In this document: positions 1-7,716 of the stretch, piece by piece
How the letters are laid out: each line of letters starts with the position of its first letter
Position numbering within the stretch: position 1 is the first letter of the stretch
From: DASUSH01 sp963785155
Lineage (GTDB): Bacteria; Actinomycetota; Thermoleophilia; Solirubrobacterales; 70-9
Length of the DNA: 64,000 nucleotides
Direction: 5' to 3'
NCBI GenBank assembly: GCA_963785155.1
Contig: CAWAUB010000007.1
Location: 62,001 to 126,000 of the forward strand
The notes under the pieces: model-generated
Seen by the model: only the letters and a program-made list of their open reading frames with translations
The model's database searches: none
What the model was told of the DNA's origin: nothing
Translations under genes and position numbers: made by a program

Positions 1-495
1 TGCGGCCACGACTACAAGCAGGGTTGGGTCAATCTGGACCATGATCCTCGCTGCTCTCCGGATATCTCTCATGACCTGGACAGCCTTCCCTACCCGTTCG
101 AGGACGGCGAGTTCGGCTACGTCTACGCCTCGCATGTGGTCGAGCACGTCGACGACCTGTTCGCGACGCTCGACGAGATCGAACGGATCCTCGAGCCGGG
201 GGGCGAGCTGCACGTCCGCGTGCCGCACTTCTCGAACGGGAACGGCTACAACGACCTGACCCATCGGCGCTTTTTCGGCTGGTTCACCTTCGACCGGATC
301 GTCGAGGGGATCCACGGCCACCCGAGCGGGTTCCGGATCGAGTCGCGCCGATTCAACTTCCTCGCTGAGCACCATTCCGGGATGAATCGGCTGGTGAGCC
401 CGTTGGTCAACGCGCTGCCGAAGCAGTTCTACGAGCGGTTCCTGTGCTGGATCCTCCCGGTCGGGGAGATCGAGATCCGGCTGAGGCGCGGCTAG
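1..495 (+). CDS. class I SAM-dependent methyltransferase, 5' end outside window
   Basis: The frame is open from the first base, so only the last 164 residues are present. Visible are GWVNLDHDP near the edge, SHVVEHV, and LEPGGELHVRVP, an order typical of small Methyltransf_11-type enzymes that methylate sugars, lipids or other small molecules. The glycine-rich SAM loop would lie partly upstream. The C-terminal half (GYNDLTHRRFF, then a short basic tail) resembles methyltransferases found near surface-polysaccharide genes, but the substrate cannot be told. The stop is 10 nt from the stop of the convergent sigma gene. Confidence 0.8.
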   Translation, partial: CGHDYKQGWVNLDHDPRCSPDISHDLDSLPYPFEDGEFGYVYASHVVEHVDDLFATLDEIERILEPGGELHVRVPHFSNGNGYNDLTHRRFFGWFTFDRIVEGIHGHPSGFRIESRRFNFLAEHHSGMNRLVSPLVNALPKQFYERFLCWILPVGEIEIRLRRG

Positions 496-504
496 CCGCC
501 CGTC

Positions 505-2134
505 CTAGTCGCCGGCTAGGGGAGGTGGGCGGGTAACCGTGCCGTCGCCCCGTGGCGGACGGGGCTGCGTCGGGGTGGTCGCTCCGCCCAGCGGTGGCTT
601 GGTGCTGCCGGCCGTGGGTCCGCCGCCGGCCGGGGCCGTGCCGCCGCCGGCGGGATGGGTCCCGGCTCCTCCAGCGCCGCCGTTCTGAGCGGGGCCTGCG
701 CCGCCGCCGGCGGGGCGCGGTGGACGCTGGCCGCCGGCGCGGGCCCGGCTGGGGCCGCGGCGGGTGGGCTCCCTGGGCGCCGGGTTGGGGCTGGGCACCC
801 GGATGGGTGCCGCCCGGGTTCTGCGGGTGCGTGCCCTCGGCGCCTGCGGCGTCGCCCTCCTGGGCCTTGCCGCCGCTGCCGTTGCCCTGAAGATTCTGGT
901 TGTTGCCCGCCTGGCCGGACGGCTTGTCGCCTGTCGCCGTCGCGTTGCCGGTGTTGGACTCGCCGCCCGTGCCGGGGACCGACGCCTCGGTCCCTTCGGA
1001 CGCGCCGGCTGCCGCGCCGCCGCCGGCCGCGGCAGGCGTCTCCGCCTCGCGGACCTGTGCTGCCGACCCGTTGCCACCGCCGTCGTTCCCGGAGCGCTCC
1101 TCCTTCACGGCGATCGCGCCGCCCGTGGCGAGCACTGCGGCCACGCCGGCGACGATGCCCTTTACCGCGGCGCCGCTGAGCGCGGCTCCGCCGACCGCAG
1201 CGCCTCCACCGACGGCTGCGGCTCCGCCGCCGGCCGCGGCCGCGCCGCCGCCGACCGCTGCGGCACCGCCGCCGGCCGTGCCCGCGGCAACCGCGGCGCC
1301 ACCGGCGCCACCGCCGAGGACCGACTGCAGGATCGCCGCCGATGCAGCGGGGGAGAGGACGGGCACGAGCCCGGCCAGCTTCGCCTTGCGGTTCTGCATG
1401 ACCGCCTCGAAGTGACGGCACGGATCGCAGGTGCGCAGATGAGCGCGGACGCCACGGGCGCGCAGGAGGCGGCGGTCGCCGTCGGAGATCCGCTTGCGGA
1501 TCGCCTCGCAGTCGGTGTCGCGCGCCTCGGAGAGCTCGTGGAGCGCGCCGCGGGCGTCGAAGGCGGCCTGCTTCGCAGCGGCCGGTGAGCACTCGAGCGC
1601 GACGCCGATCTCGTCGTAGCCGAGGCCGCCGAGCTCGCGCATGACGAGCGCCTGGCGCTGGCGATCGGAGAGGTGGCCGATGTCGTCGAGCAGCTCGCGC
1701 AGCTCGCGGCGGGACTCGAGCGGCGCCTCGGCGGAAGGCTCGACGTCGTCGATCTGCACGGCGGCGTGGCGCTTGCCGGAGCGCAGGACCGAGATCGACT
1801 CGTTGTGGGCGATCCGGTAGAGCCAGGCGCGCAGCTTCTTGGGTTTTGTGTCGATAGCTCTCATCGCGTTCAGCATCGTTGCCTGGAGGGCGTCACGGGC
1901 GTCCTCGTCGTTGCGGGTGATCGTGCGGCAGTAGCGATAGAGCGCCTGGTGGTGACGCTCGTAGATCGTGGCGAAGGCGGCCTTGTTGCCCTCGGCGGCG
2001 AGGTGGGCGAGGCGCTCGTCGGAGAGCAGCTTGAGCGAGACGGTCGCGATGCGACCCTCGGAGCGGCGCCGTCCGCCGCCCTCCGTCAACTCCGCTTGCT
2101 CTACCGCTTCCATGCAGCCTGCACCGTTCCTCAA
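505..2134 (-). CDS. ECF-type sigma factor with zinc-finger-like motif and membrane-anchored C-terminal tail
   Basis: Residues about 52-120 form sigma region 2 (YERHHQALYRYC, WLYRIAHNESIS) and 138-200 form region 4 (LSDRQRQALVMRELGGLGYDEIG). These would bind core RNA polymerase and promoter DNA. A HLRTCDPC motif at about 232-239 resembles the H-C-C core of anti-sigma zinc fingers. An Ala/Gly-repeat linker (274-322), one hydrophobic segment (about 324-343) and a long Gly/Pro/Thr-rich tail that should lie outside the membrane follow. The tail changes frame once near position 770; the other frame gives a natural Pro/Gly-rich end at 505, so one indel is likely. ATG 2134 or 2113 could be the start. 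The layout suggests a sigma factor carrying its own membrane-bound regulator. Confidence 0.78.
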
Positions 2135-2209
2135 GGGTACATCGAGGCCGAGAGGCGGACCGGGCTTGCGCCCGATCCGCCTTTCGCTGGATCCATGCCG
2201 GTCGATCCG

Positions 2210-2915
2210 CTACTCGCCGTCACCTCCTCCAGCGCCTGGGCCGCCGGAGCCGGGGCCTGTGCCACCGGGACCGCCGGGCTTACCCGGGCGATCAGGGCGA
2301 TCGGGCCGGTCGGGCTTTTCCGGGCGCTCGCCGGACGGACCGCCGGGAACCTCGACCGCGTCGCAGGCGGCCTCGTATTCGGCGACCAGTGCGTCGATCC
2401 GCGCCTTGTCAGCGGGGGTCGTGTCCTCGCTTCCACCCAGACGGGTGAGGACGTGGATGACCTTGCTCGCACGAGCGCTTCTCGTGGATGATCGCGCGGC
2501 GGACAGCCCGCTTGAGCTCATCGCTGGCGGCGTCGAAGGCCGCGCCGTAGGCGGTAAGCGCGGCGACGTGCATGTCGCCGAGCGTCTCCAGCGAATCGAT
2601 CGAGGGCGGTGGCCCGTCGACCTGCTTCGACTCGCAGATCGCGGAGCGCGCCTCCGACGAATACGTGCGGAGCGCCTCGGCGGCCGCGGCATCGTCGGGA
2701 ACGGCGACCGCGGCGTTGAACGCGTCGATCGCGGCGTATGCGTTGGCGACGTGCCCGGCGACCGTGTCGGCCGTGGGCGTCGCGTGGTCGGTCTCGCAGC
2801 GCGGGCCTCCGGGCCCACCGGGCCCGTGGCCATGCCCCGGCTTCGCAGCCGCAGGCGACGCGACCGCGAGCGAGGCGCACGCCACCAGGGCGATTGCCGT
2901 CGTGATCCGTTTCAT
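2210..2915 (-). CDS. secreted protein with Pro/Gly-rich tail, function unknown
   Basis: It begins with a clear Sec signal peptide (MKRITTAIALVACASLAVA, cleavage near SPAAA). A His/Gly-rich stretch and a helical middle region with two Cys residues (RCETDH, AICESK) follow. The frame breaks near 2465, after RRAIIHEKRSCEQ. The next frame continues smoothly (VIHVLTRLGG, then an acidic helical stretch) into a tail of PDRPDRPGKPGGPGG repeats ending at 2210, so one base is probably wrong. Low-complexity tails of this kind occur in cell-surface proteins. No enzymatic motif is visible. It lies directly upstream of the sigma gene on the same strand and may be transcribed with it. Confidence 0.6.
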
Positions 2916-3135
2916 TCCAGTACCTCCTCCGTAAATGCTTCGTTCGTAGAGGCCGGTGCGCCTCTGCGGGGTGAGACGGGAGGAGGGGCGCGGCGTAAGG
3001 AGCTTTCTCGGAGTTTCTTTGGATCGCGGCTAGGGACGGAAGCGCTGCGTCCGCGGCGCGAGGCGCCCAGGTCGCGGGCACGTAAGGAGGGTGGGATTGG
3101 GGCCGGGGCGAGGGACGCGAGACGTTTGTGGCCAT

Positions 3136-3181
3136 CGCTTGGACGTCTAACCACACCATGGCGTGGTCAAGTGTCCAAGCG
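3136..3181. repeat. 46-nt hairpin repeat, unit A
   Basis: A 9-bp stem CGCTTGGAC/GTCCAAGCG encloses a second inverted repeat, ACCAC...GTGGT, around CCATGG. It is a direct repeat of unit B, 60 nt downstream. Confidence 0.85.
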
Positions 3182-3195
3182 CGGCCGATTCTTGC

Positions 3196-3241
3196 CGCTT
3201 GGACGTCTGAGTACGCCATGGACTACCTAAGTGTCCAAGCG
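3196..3241. repeat. 46-nt hairpin repeat, unit B
   Basis: It has the same 9-bp outer stem and the same central CCATGG as unit A, but the inner arms differ (GTA/TAC in place of ACCAC/GTGGT). Outer stem and centre are conserved while inner bases change, as expected if the folded shape matters. Confidence 0.85.
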
Positions 3242-3825
3242 GTTCGGATTCGACGCACGCGCCCCTGATCCGTTGCCCTACGTGCCCGCGACCTCGGCGC
3301 CTCGCGGCGCGGACGCAGCGCTCGCGTTCCCTTAGACCGGGGCCGACTCGCGCTCCGCGCGCCGCCGGCGGCTTCCTTGCGGAGCTTCTCGTGCTCGACC
3401 TGGCGCTTGAGCTGGTGCAGGGAGCGGCGCAGGTGGCTGGAGATCGTCGGGGCCGAGACCCATTCGGAGATCAGGCCGGGGACGCCGGAGCCCGCGACCC
3501 CGTAGGCGTAGCGGAGCTCGATCTTCGTGCGGCCCTCGGCGAACTCGCGGAGGCGGAAGCGGCCGCGCTGGTCGATCCCGGTGACCGAGTTCCAGGCGAG
3601 GTCGCGGGGCCGGTCCCACTCGACCATCTCGACGAGTCCGCCGACCTCGGCCGAGCCGACCCGGATCAGCATCCGGTAGCGGGCGCCGAGGCCGTTTTGC
3701 AGATCGCCGGAGACCTCCCAGCGGGTGACGCCGGCCATGAAGTGCAGCCAGTTGGCGGGATCCTCGATGTAGTCCCAGACCTCGTCCGGCGAGGCCCTGA
3801 CGACGACTGATTCCTTCAGCCTCAT
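3223..3825 (-). CDS. SRPBCC (START-like) family protein, polyketide cyclase type
   Basis: It opens with MRLKESVVVRASPDEVWDYI followed by DPANWLHF and an alternating beta pattern (RYRMLIRVGSAEVGG, FRLREFAEGRTKIEL), as in SRPBCC lipid- or hydrophobic-ligand-binding domains of about 145 residues. The domain ends near residue 150. The last 45 or so residues, rich in Arg/Pro, are encoded inside the palindromic island, and another frame has a stop at 3332 just before that island. The original gene may therefore have ended at 3332. It lies 10 nt after the acyltransferase gene, as third gene of a minus-strand operon. The ligand is unknown. Confidence 0.75.
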   Translation of the reverse strand: MRLKESVVVRASPDEVWDYIEDPANWLHFMAGVTRWEVSGDLQNGLGARYRMLIRVGSAEVGGLVEMVEWDRPRDLAWNSVTGIDQRGRFRLREFAEGRTKIELRYAYGVAGSGVPGLISEWVSAPTISSHLRRSLHQLKRQVEHEKLRKEAAGGARSASRPRSKGTRALRPRREAPRSRARRATDQGRVRRIRTAWTLR

Positions 3826-3835
3826 GCCCTCACAC

Positions 3836-4831
3836 CTAGCCGATCACCGGGTAGCGACGCTCTGCGTAGAGCGAGTCGAGCGTCTCCTGCATCGTCCGCG
3901 TGACGTGCTCGTAGACCTCGTCGATGTCCGGCTCGGGGCCGAACTGCTCGCGGAGGTGGATCGGCGGCAGCACCTCGATCGTCAGCTTCGCCGGCAGCGG
4001 GACGCGCGGGAGGAAGTCGCCGACGCTCAGGGGCCACGGGGGCCCGACGGTCAGCGGCAGGACCTTGAGTCGGAACATCTTGTCGAGCTGGAGCAGGCGC
4101 GCCAGCCAGTCGCCGCGACTCAGCACGAGCGCGGTCTCCTGGCCGCCGGCGGAGACGACCGGGACGATCGGCACGCCCTCGTTCAGCGCCAGCCGGATGA
4201 AGCCCTTGCGGTCGTTGAAGTCGACCTTGCCGGCCTCCCAGCTCGGCCGGTGGACCTCCCAGTCGCCGCCGGGGTAGACCAGCAGCGCCGACCCCTCGCG
4301 CAGCGCCTGCTGGGCGTGCTCGTGGGAGGCGGCGACGGTGCCGTAGCGACGCAGGATCGGCCCGACCGGCGAGGCGAGGACCAGGTTGTGTGCGAGCTGG
4401 TAGAAGGCTCGCTCGACGCCGAAGTAGGTGTAGAAGGCGAGCGTGAAGAGGTGGGTGTCCGGGGTCAGGTTCCCGCCCGAGTGGTTGCCGACCAAGAGCA
4501 CCGGGCCGTCCTCGGGGACGTTGCCCATGTTGCGGACCTCGCCGCGGAACCAGATGCTGGTGAACAGCCAGAGCGTGGGCAGGTTGGCGCGGATGTAGTC
4601 CGGGTCGCGCTCGTCGAGGTCAGCCTTCAGTGCGCCGGCGAAGCTCGAGCCGACTGTCGACGCAATTGCCTTGCCGGCGCCCGCGAGGCGTCCCGTCAGG
4701 CCGGCGGCGAATCCGCCCAGCGCATCGGTGACGCCGACCGAAGCCTCCTCGGCCTCGGCGTCGCTCAGATCCTCGTGGTCGCCGGCGCCGTTGGTCGACG
4801 CCTGGGCTCCGATTGTGGTCGGGTCCCCCAT
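3836..4831 (-). CDS. PlsC/DGAT-like acyltransferase
   Basis: The 331-residue protein has an acidic N-terminal extension of about 80 residues. The lysophospholipid acyltransferase core follows: VLLVGNHSGGNLTPD (the His...Asp catalytic block, spaced wider than the usual HX4D), ALLVYPGGDWE (the position of the FPEGTR block), and VPIVPVVSAGG. This form is typical of the Tmem68-like branch, so an acyl-CoA acyltransferase acting at the inner membrane face is likely. The acceptor lipid is not determinable. It sits between the alpha/beta hydrolase (37 nt upstream) and the SRPBCC gene, and together these look like a small lipid-metabolism operon. Confidence 0.82.
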   Translation of the reverse strand: MGDPTTIGAQASTNGAGDHEDLSDAEAEEASVGVTDALGGFAAGLTGRLAGAGKAIASTVGSSFAGALKADLDERDPDYIRANLPTLWLFTSIWFRGEVRNMGNVPEDGPVLLVGNHSGGNLTPDTHLFTLAFYTYFGVERAFYQLAHNLVLASPVGPILRRYGTVAASHEHAQQALREGSALLVYPGGDWEVHRPSWEAGKVDFNDRKGFIRLALNEGVPIVPVVSAGGQETALVLSRGDWLARLLQLDKMFRLKVLPLTVGPPWPLSVGDFLPRVPLPAKLTIEVLPPIHLREQFGPEPDIDEVYEHVTRTMQETLDSLYAERRYPVIG

Positions 4832-4868
4832 CGGAGGCTCAGTCTAGGAGGCTGGCGCGGAGTGGGGT

Positions 4869-6155
4869 TCAGGCGGTACGGGCGAGGGGGAAGACGCGAG
4901 GCACGTCGCCCTCGGCCGCGGCGATCGTCTCGGCGATCAGCGCGTTCGTCTGTTCGGGCAGCTCGACCTGGGGCACGTGGCCGCAATCGGGCAGGACCAC
5001 CTGCCGGGCGTTCGGCAGGGCCTCGGCGACGTGGCGGGAGAAGCCGGCCGGGACCAACCGGTCCTGGTCGCCCCAGACGAAGATCGACGGCAGGTCGAGC
5101 GCCCGCAGGCGCGTCCAGAGGCCCTTCTCGCCGTGGGGAGCATCGAGGTAGATGTTGCGCGCGGCCGCGTAGAAGGCGACTCGCGCGGACCGGGAGCGGT
5201 AGGTCCGGCAGAACTCATCGCAGGCGATGTCGGCCGAGGCGGGGTCGAGGCGCTCCGGCCGGGCGAACATGCTCCAGAACTGGGCGCGGACCCTGGCCTG
5301 GCGGAGCGAGTGGGGGATCGCGGCGAGCTCGGGACGGAGCAGCTTGACCAGCGGGACCAGCTCGCGGCGGCGCAGGAACGCGAGCGCCGGCGCCAGCAGG
5401 CTCAGGCTGCGCACCCGGCTGGGGGCGCCGAGAGCCACCTCGAGCGCGACGCGGCCGCCCATCGAGTTGCCGATCAGGTGGGCGCGATCGATGCCGAGGG
5501 TGTCCATCAGGGCGCGGACGGAGTGGGCGAAGTACGGCGCGTCGTAGGCGGCCCGGGCGGGCTTCGACGAGGAGCCGAACCCCGGCAGGTCGATCGCGTG
5601 GACCGTGTGGTCGCCGGCGAGGGCCGCGACGGTCTCGAAGAACGAGGTCTTGTTCGAGCCGAGCCCGTGGATGCAGATCACGTGCTCGTCGCCCGCGCCC
5701 GCGCTCAGGGTCGAGATGTCCCCGTGGCGGGTCGGGATCTGGTTGAGGGTGATCAGCGGCGGCCTGGCACCGGGAAGCTCGAAGAGGCCCTCGAAGGCCA
5801 GCGCCAGGTCGAGGTCGCCGCGCGCGTAGAGGCGGCGGGCGGCGAACGCGTCGAGGCCGGAGAGCCGGCCCTCGCGCATCGCCAGCCAGGTGCCGGCGTC
5901 GCTGCCGATGACAACGTCGGCCTTGCGGCTCGGCGAGAGCGAGACCGAGCAGCGGGCCGGCGTGACCCGGACCTGCCACGAGCGCCCGACGTCGCCGAGG
6001 CGGACGTCGAAGGCCGCGTCGAAGCGCTCCTCCCCGAGCAGGCGGAAGTCCCTTCCCGTGCCCAGGTACCGCTCGGGCATGGTCGCGAAGGCCTGCTCCA
6101 CCCGCCGCAGCCGCTGATCGCGGAGCGTCGGGGCCTGGTTGGTGGCGACACTCAA
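4869..6155 (-). CDS. alpha/beta hydrolase with N-terminal SCP2-like domain
   Basis: Residues about 15-130 look like a sterol-carrier-type (SCP2) domain (DVVIGSDAGTWLAM, ARGDLDLALAFEG). Residues about 150-420 are an alpha/beta hydrolase. It has the oxyanion motif CIHGLGSNK, the nucleophile elbow GNSMGG, the acid in VWGDQDRLVP and the base in DCGHVPQ, so the triad Ser-Asp-His is complete. The protein is probably an esterase or lipase acting on a lipid delivered by the SCP2 part. It starts an operon with the acyltransferase and SRPBCC genes. Its 5' end faces the cysS leader, so the 6156-6272 gap must hold divergent promoters. Confidence 0.85.
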   Translation of the reverse strand: MSVATNQAPTLRDQRLRRVEQAFATMPERYLGTGRDFRLLGEERFDAAFDVRLGDVGRSWQVRVTPARCSVSLSPSRKADVVIGSDAGTWLAMREGRLSGLDAFAARRLYARGDLDLALAFEGLFELPGARPPLITLNQIPTRHGDISTLSAGAGDEHVICIHGLGSNKTSFFETVAALAGDHTVHAIDLPGFGSSSKPARAAYDAPYFAHSVRALMDTLGIDRAHLIGNSMGGRVALEVALGAPSRVRSLSLLAPALAFLRRRELVPLVKLLRPELAAIPHSLRQARVRAQFWSMFARPERLDPASADIACDEFCRTYRSRSARVAFYAAARNIYLDAPHGEKGLWTRLRALDLPSIFVWGDQDRLVPAGFSRHVAEALPNARQVVLPDCGHVPQVELPEQTNALIAETIAAAEGDVPRVFPLARTA

Positions 6156-6259
6156 GGCGAGCGGAGATTATTGGTCGGCCCGGGCGGGGAAAGGTCTCTG
6201 CGGGCGGGCCACCGGGCCGATGTCCGCAAAGAGCGAGTTTTCGGCCCAGCCCGCGGCTA

Positions 6260-6330
6260 TAGCCTGCCCAGAATGAAATCGCCGAATCCTCCGCTTCGCG
6301 TCCGGTTCGGCTCGATCTCATCTGCATGAG
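6260..6330 (+). promoter_or_regulatory. structured leader element, copy 1 (upstream of cysS)
   Basis: A -10-like hexamer TAGCCT (6260-6265) is followed 7 nt later by ATG at 6273, the first base of the conserved leader (6273-6330, 58 nt). Hairpin 1 is GCCGAA/TTCGGC with the constant loop CTCCGCTTCGCGTCCG. Hairpin 2 is ATCTCAT-CTGC-ATGAGAT, whose last AT is the start of the cysS ATG at 6331. The leader encodes MKSPNPPLRVRFGSISSA, with its TGA at 6327-6329, one base before cysS. There is no Shine-Dalgarno sequence. Confidence 0.85.
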
Positions 6331-7320
6331 ATGCGTGAGGTGACGATCAAGGACACGCTCGGCGGCGAGCCGAAGGCACTGGAGCCGGCCCCCGGCGCCG
6401 AGGTCGGGATCTACGCGTGCGGGCCCACCACCTACGGCCGGATCCACGTCGGCAACGCCCGCCCGTACGTCGTCTTCATGCTCCTGCGCCGCTTCCTCGA
6501 GCGCGAGGGCTACGCGCCCCGCCTCGTCATCAACGTCACCGACGTCAACGACAAGATCTATGCCGCCGCCGACGAGGCCGGCCGGCCGTCGGCCGAGTGG
6601 GCACGGGAGATGACCGACGCCTACGTCGAGGACACCGGTCGCCTCGGGCTCGGCCGTCCTGACTCCGAGCCGCTGGCGACGGAGACGATCGAGCCGATCG
6701 TCGCCCTGATCGCCGATCTGGTCGAGTCCGGCCACGCCTACGAGTCGGGCGGCGACGTCTACTTCCGGGTCCGCAGCTTCGAGGACTACGGCAAGCTCTC
6801 GAACCGGCTGGTCGAGGACATGGACCAGGGTGAGGAGGCCGGCTCCGAGGACCTGAAGGAGGACCGGCTCGACTTCGCGCTGTGGAAGGCGCGCAAGGAG
6901 GGCGAGGACACCGCCTGGCCCTCGCCATGGGGAGAGGGCCGACCGGGCTGGCACATCGAGTGCTCGGCGATGGCCGAGGCCGAGCTCGGCGTCGACTTCG
7001 CGATCCACGGCGGCGGCTCCGACCTCGTCTTCCCCCACCACGAGAACGAGATCGCGCAGACCGAGGCCGCCCGCAACGAGCCGCTCGCCCGGATCTGGAT
7101 GCACAACGGGATGATCCAGATCGCCGCCGAGAAGATGTCGAAGTCGGTCGGCAACATCTTCCAGCTCTCGACGGCGATCGACGAGTACGGCCCGGAGGCG
7201 GTCGTCGGCTTCCTCGTCTCCGGCCACTACCGCCAGCCACTCGAGTTCTCCGAAGCCGCGCTGGAGGAGGCACAGGCGCGAAACGAGCGCATCCGGAACT
7301 TCCTGCGCGCAGGGGTCTGA
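6331..7320 (+). CDS. cysS: cysteinyl-tRNA synthetase, catalytic part (interrupted gene)
   Basis: CysS charges tRNA-Cys with cysteine. The class I signatures are present: the HIGH-equivalent RIHVGNARP near residue 40, zinc-binding HIECSAMAE, FPHHENEIAQ, and KMSKS (EKMSKSVGN) near residue 269. Family members have about 460 residues, but this frame stops at 330 inside a short palindromic insertion. The rest of the protein (DDFNTPRALAEL onwards) continues in the same frame after three in-frame stops. The N-terminal part holds the whole active site but lacks the DALR helical and anticodon-recognition region. The start is fixed by the leader element. Whether the two pieces function together, or the insertion is an assembly fault, is open. 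Confidence 0.9.
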   Translation: MREVTIKDTLGGEPKALEPAPGAEVGIYACGPTTYGRIHVGNARPYVVFMLLRRFLEREGYAPRLVINVTDVNDKIYAAADEAGRPSAEWAREMTDAYVEDTGRLGLGRPDSEPLATETIEPIVALIADLVESGHAYESGGDVYFRVRSFEDYGKLSNRLVEDMDQGEEAGSEDLKEDRLDFALWKARKEGEDTAWPSPWGEGRPGWHIECSAMAEAELGVDFAIHGGGSDLVFPHHENEIAQTEAARNEPLARIWMHNGMIQIAAEKMSKSVGNIFQLSTAIDEYGPEAVVGFLVSGHYRQPLEFSEAALEEAQARNERIRNFLRAGV

Positions 7321-7371
7321 CCCGAGCCCAGCACGGAGCGCTGAGCCCCGGGGCACAGGGGTCTGACCCCC
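7307..7371. repeat. REP-like palindromic insertion in cysS
   Basis: A 17-nt direct repeat, GCRCAGGGGTCTGACCC, occurs at 7307-7323 and 7353-7369. Each copy contains the palindrome GGGTCTGACCC. The bases between them (CAGC...GCTG around AGCGCT) also pair. The element puts TGA codons at 7318 and 7342 into the cysS frame, with another at 7375 just after it, yet the downstream frame is the same. No transposase is nearby. Confidence 0.75.
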
Positions 7372-7377
7372 TGGTGA

Positions 7378-7716
7378 CGGAGCGCGAAGAAGGCCTTCCT
7401 CGACGCCCTCGCCGATGACTTCAACACCCCCCGCGCGCTCGCCGAGCTCTTCGAGCTGATCGGCGAGGCGAACCGGCGGCCCGTGCCCGGCGCGCGCGAA
7501 ACGGTGATCGAGCTGCTGCCGCTGCTCGGCCTCGAGGCGCTCGCCGAGGCCGGTGAGACCGCCGACGCCGACGCCGAGGAGCTCCTCGCCGAGCGCGAGC
7601 GGGCGCGCGCGGAGCGGGACTTCGAGCGCGCCGACGCGATCCGCGACCAGCTCGCCGAGCTCGGCTGGGAGGTTCGCGACGGCGCCGACGGGGCCAGGCT
7701 CGTTCCGCGTGGCTGA
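7378..7716 (+). pseudogene. cysteinyl-tRNA synthetase, C-terminal part separated by the insertion
   Basis: This is the downstream part of the cysS frame. It encodes AKKAFLDALADDFNTPRAL, the DALR helical region and a final ERADAIRDQLAELGWEVRD segment, which is the normal end of bacterial CysRS. No ATG follows the last stop; GTG at 7483 is the first plausible internal start and would lose the DDFNTP block. The two parts share the frame without any base change, so the split is due only to the inserted palindromes. rlmB overlaps the end by 8 nt, as expected for an intact operon. Confidence 0.75.

Larger units (their letters stand above)
3031..3333. repeat. palindromic repeat island: 57-nt inverted arms around two 46-nt hairpin repeats
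   Basis: Positions 3031-3087 and 3276-3333 are inverted copies of each other. Shared blocks are GCGCTGCGTCCGCG, GCGAGGCGCC and AGGTCGCGGGCACGTA, with a few mismatches. Between them lie two direct repeats, 3136-3181 and 3196-3241, each bounded by CGCTTGGAC and GTCCAAGCG and centred on CCATGG. The whole island sits at the 3' side of the SRPBCC gene and upstream of the secreted-protein gene. It carries no transposase. It fills the only gene-poor stretch of about 300 bases in the window. Confidence 0.85.

Noticed and set aside
3136..3241. CRISPR array
   Set aside because: Only two units, each itself palindromic, with a 14-nt spacer and no cas genes.
6156..6330. T-box or other known riboswitch upstream of cysS
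   Set aside because: The leader is under 60 nt, lacks the T-box AGGGUGGNACCGCG motif, and the same leader precedes genes unrelated to amino acids.
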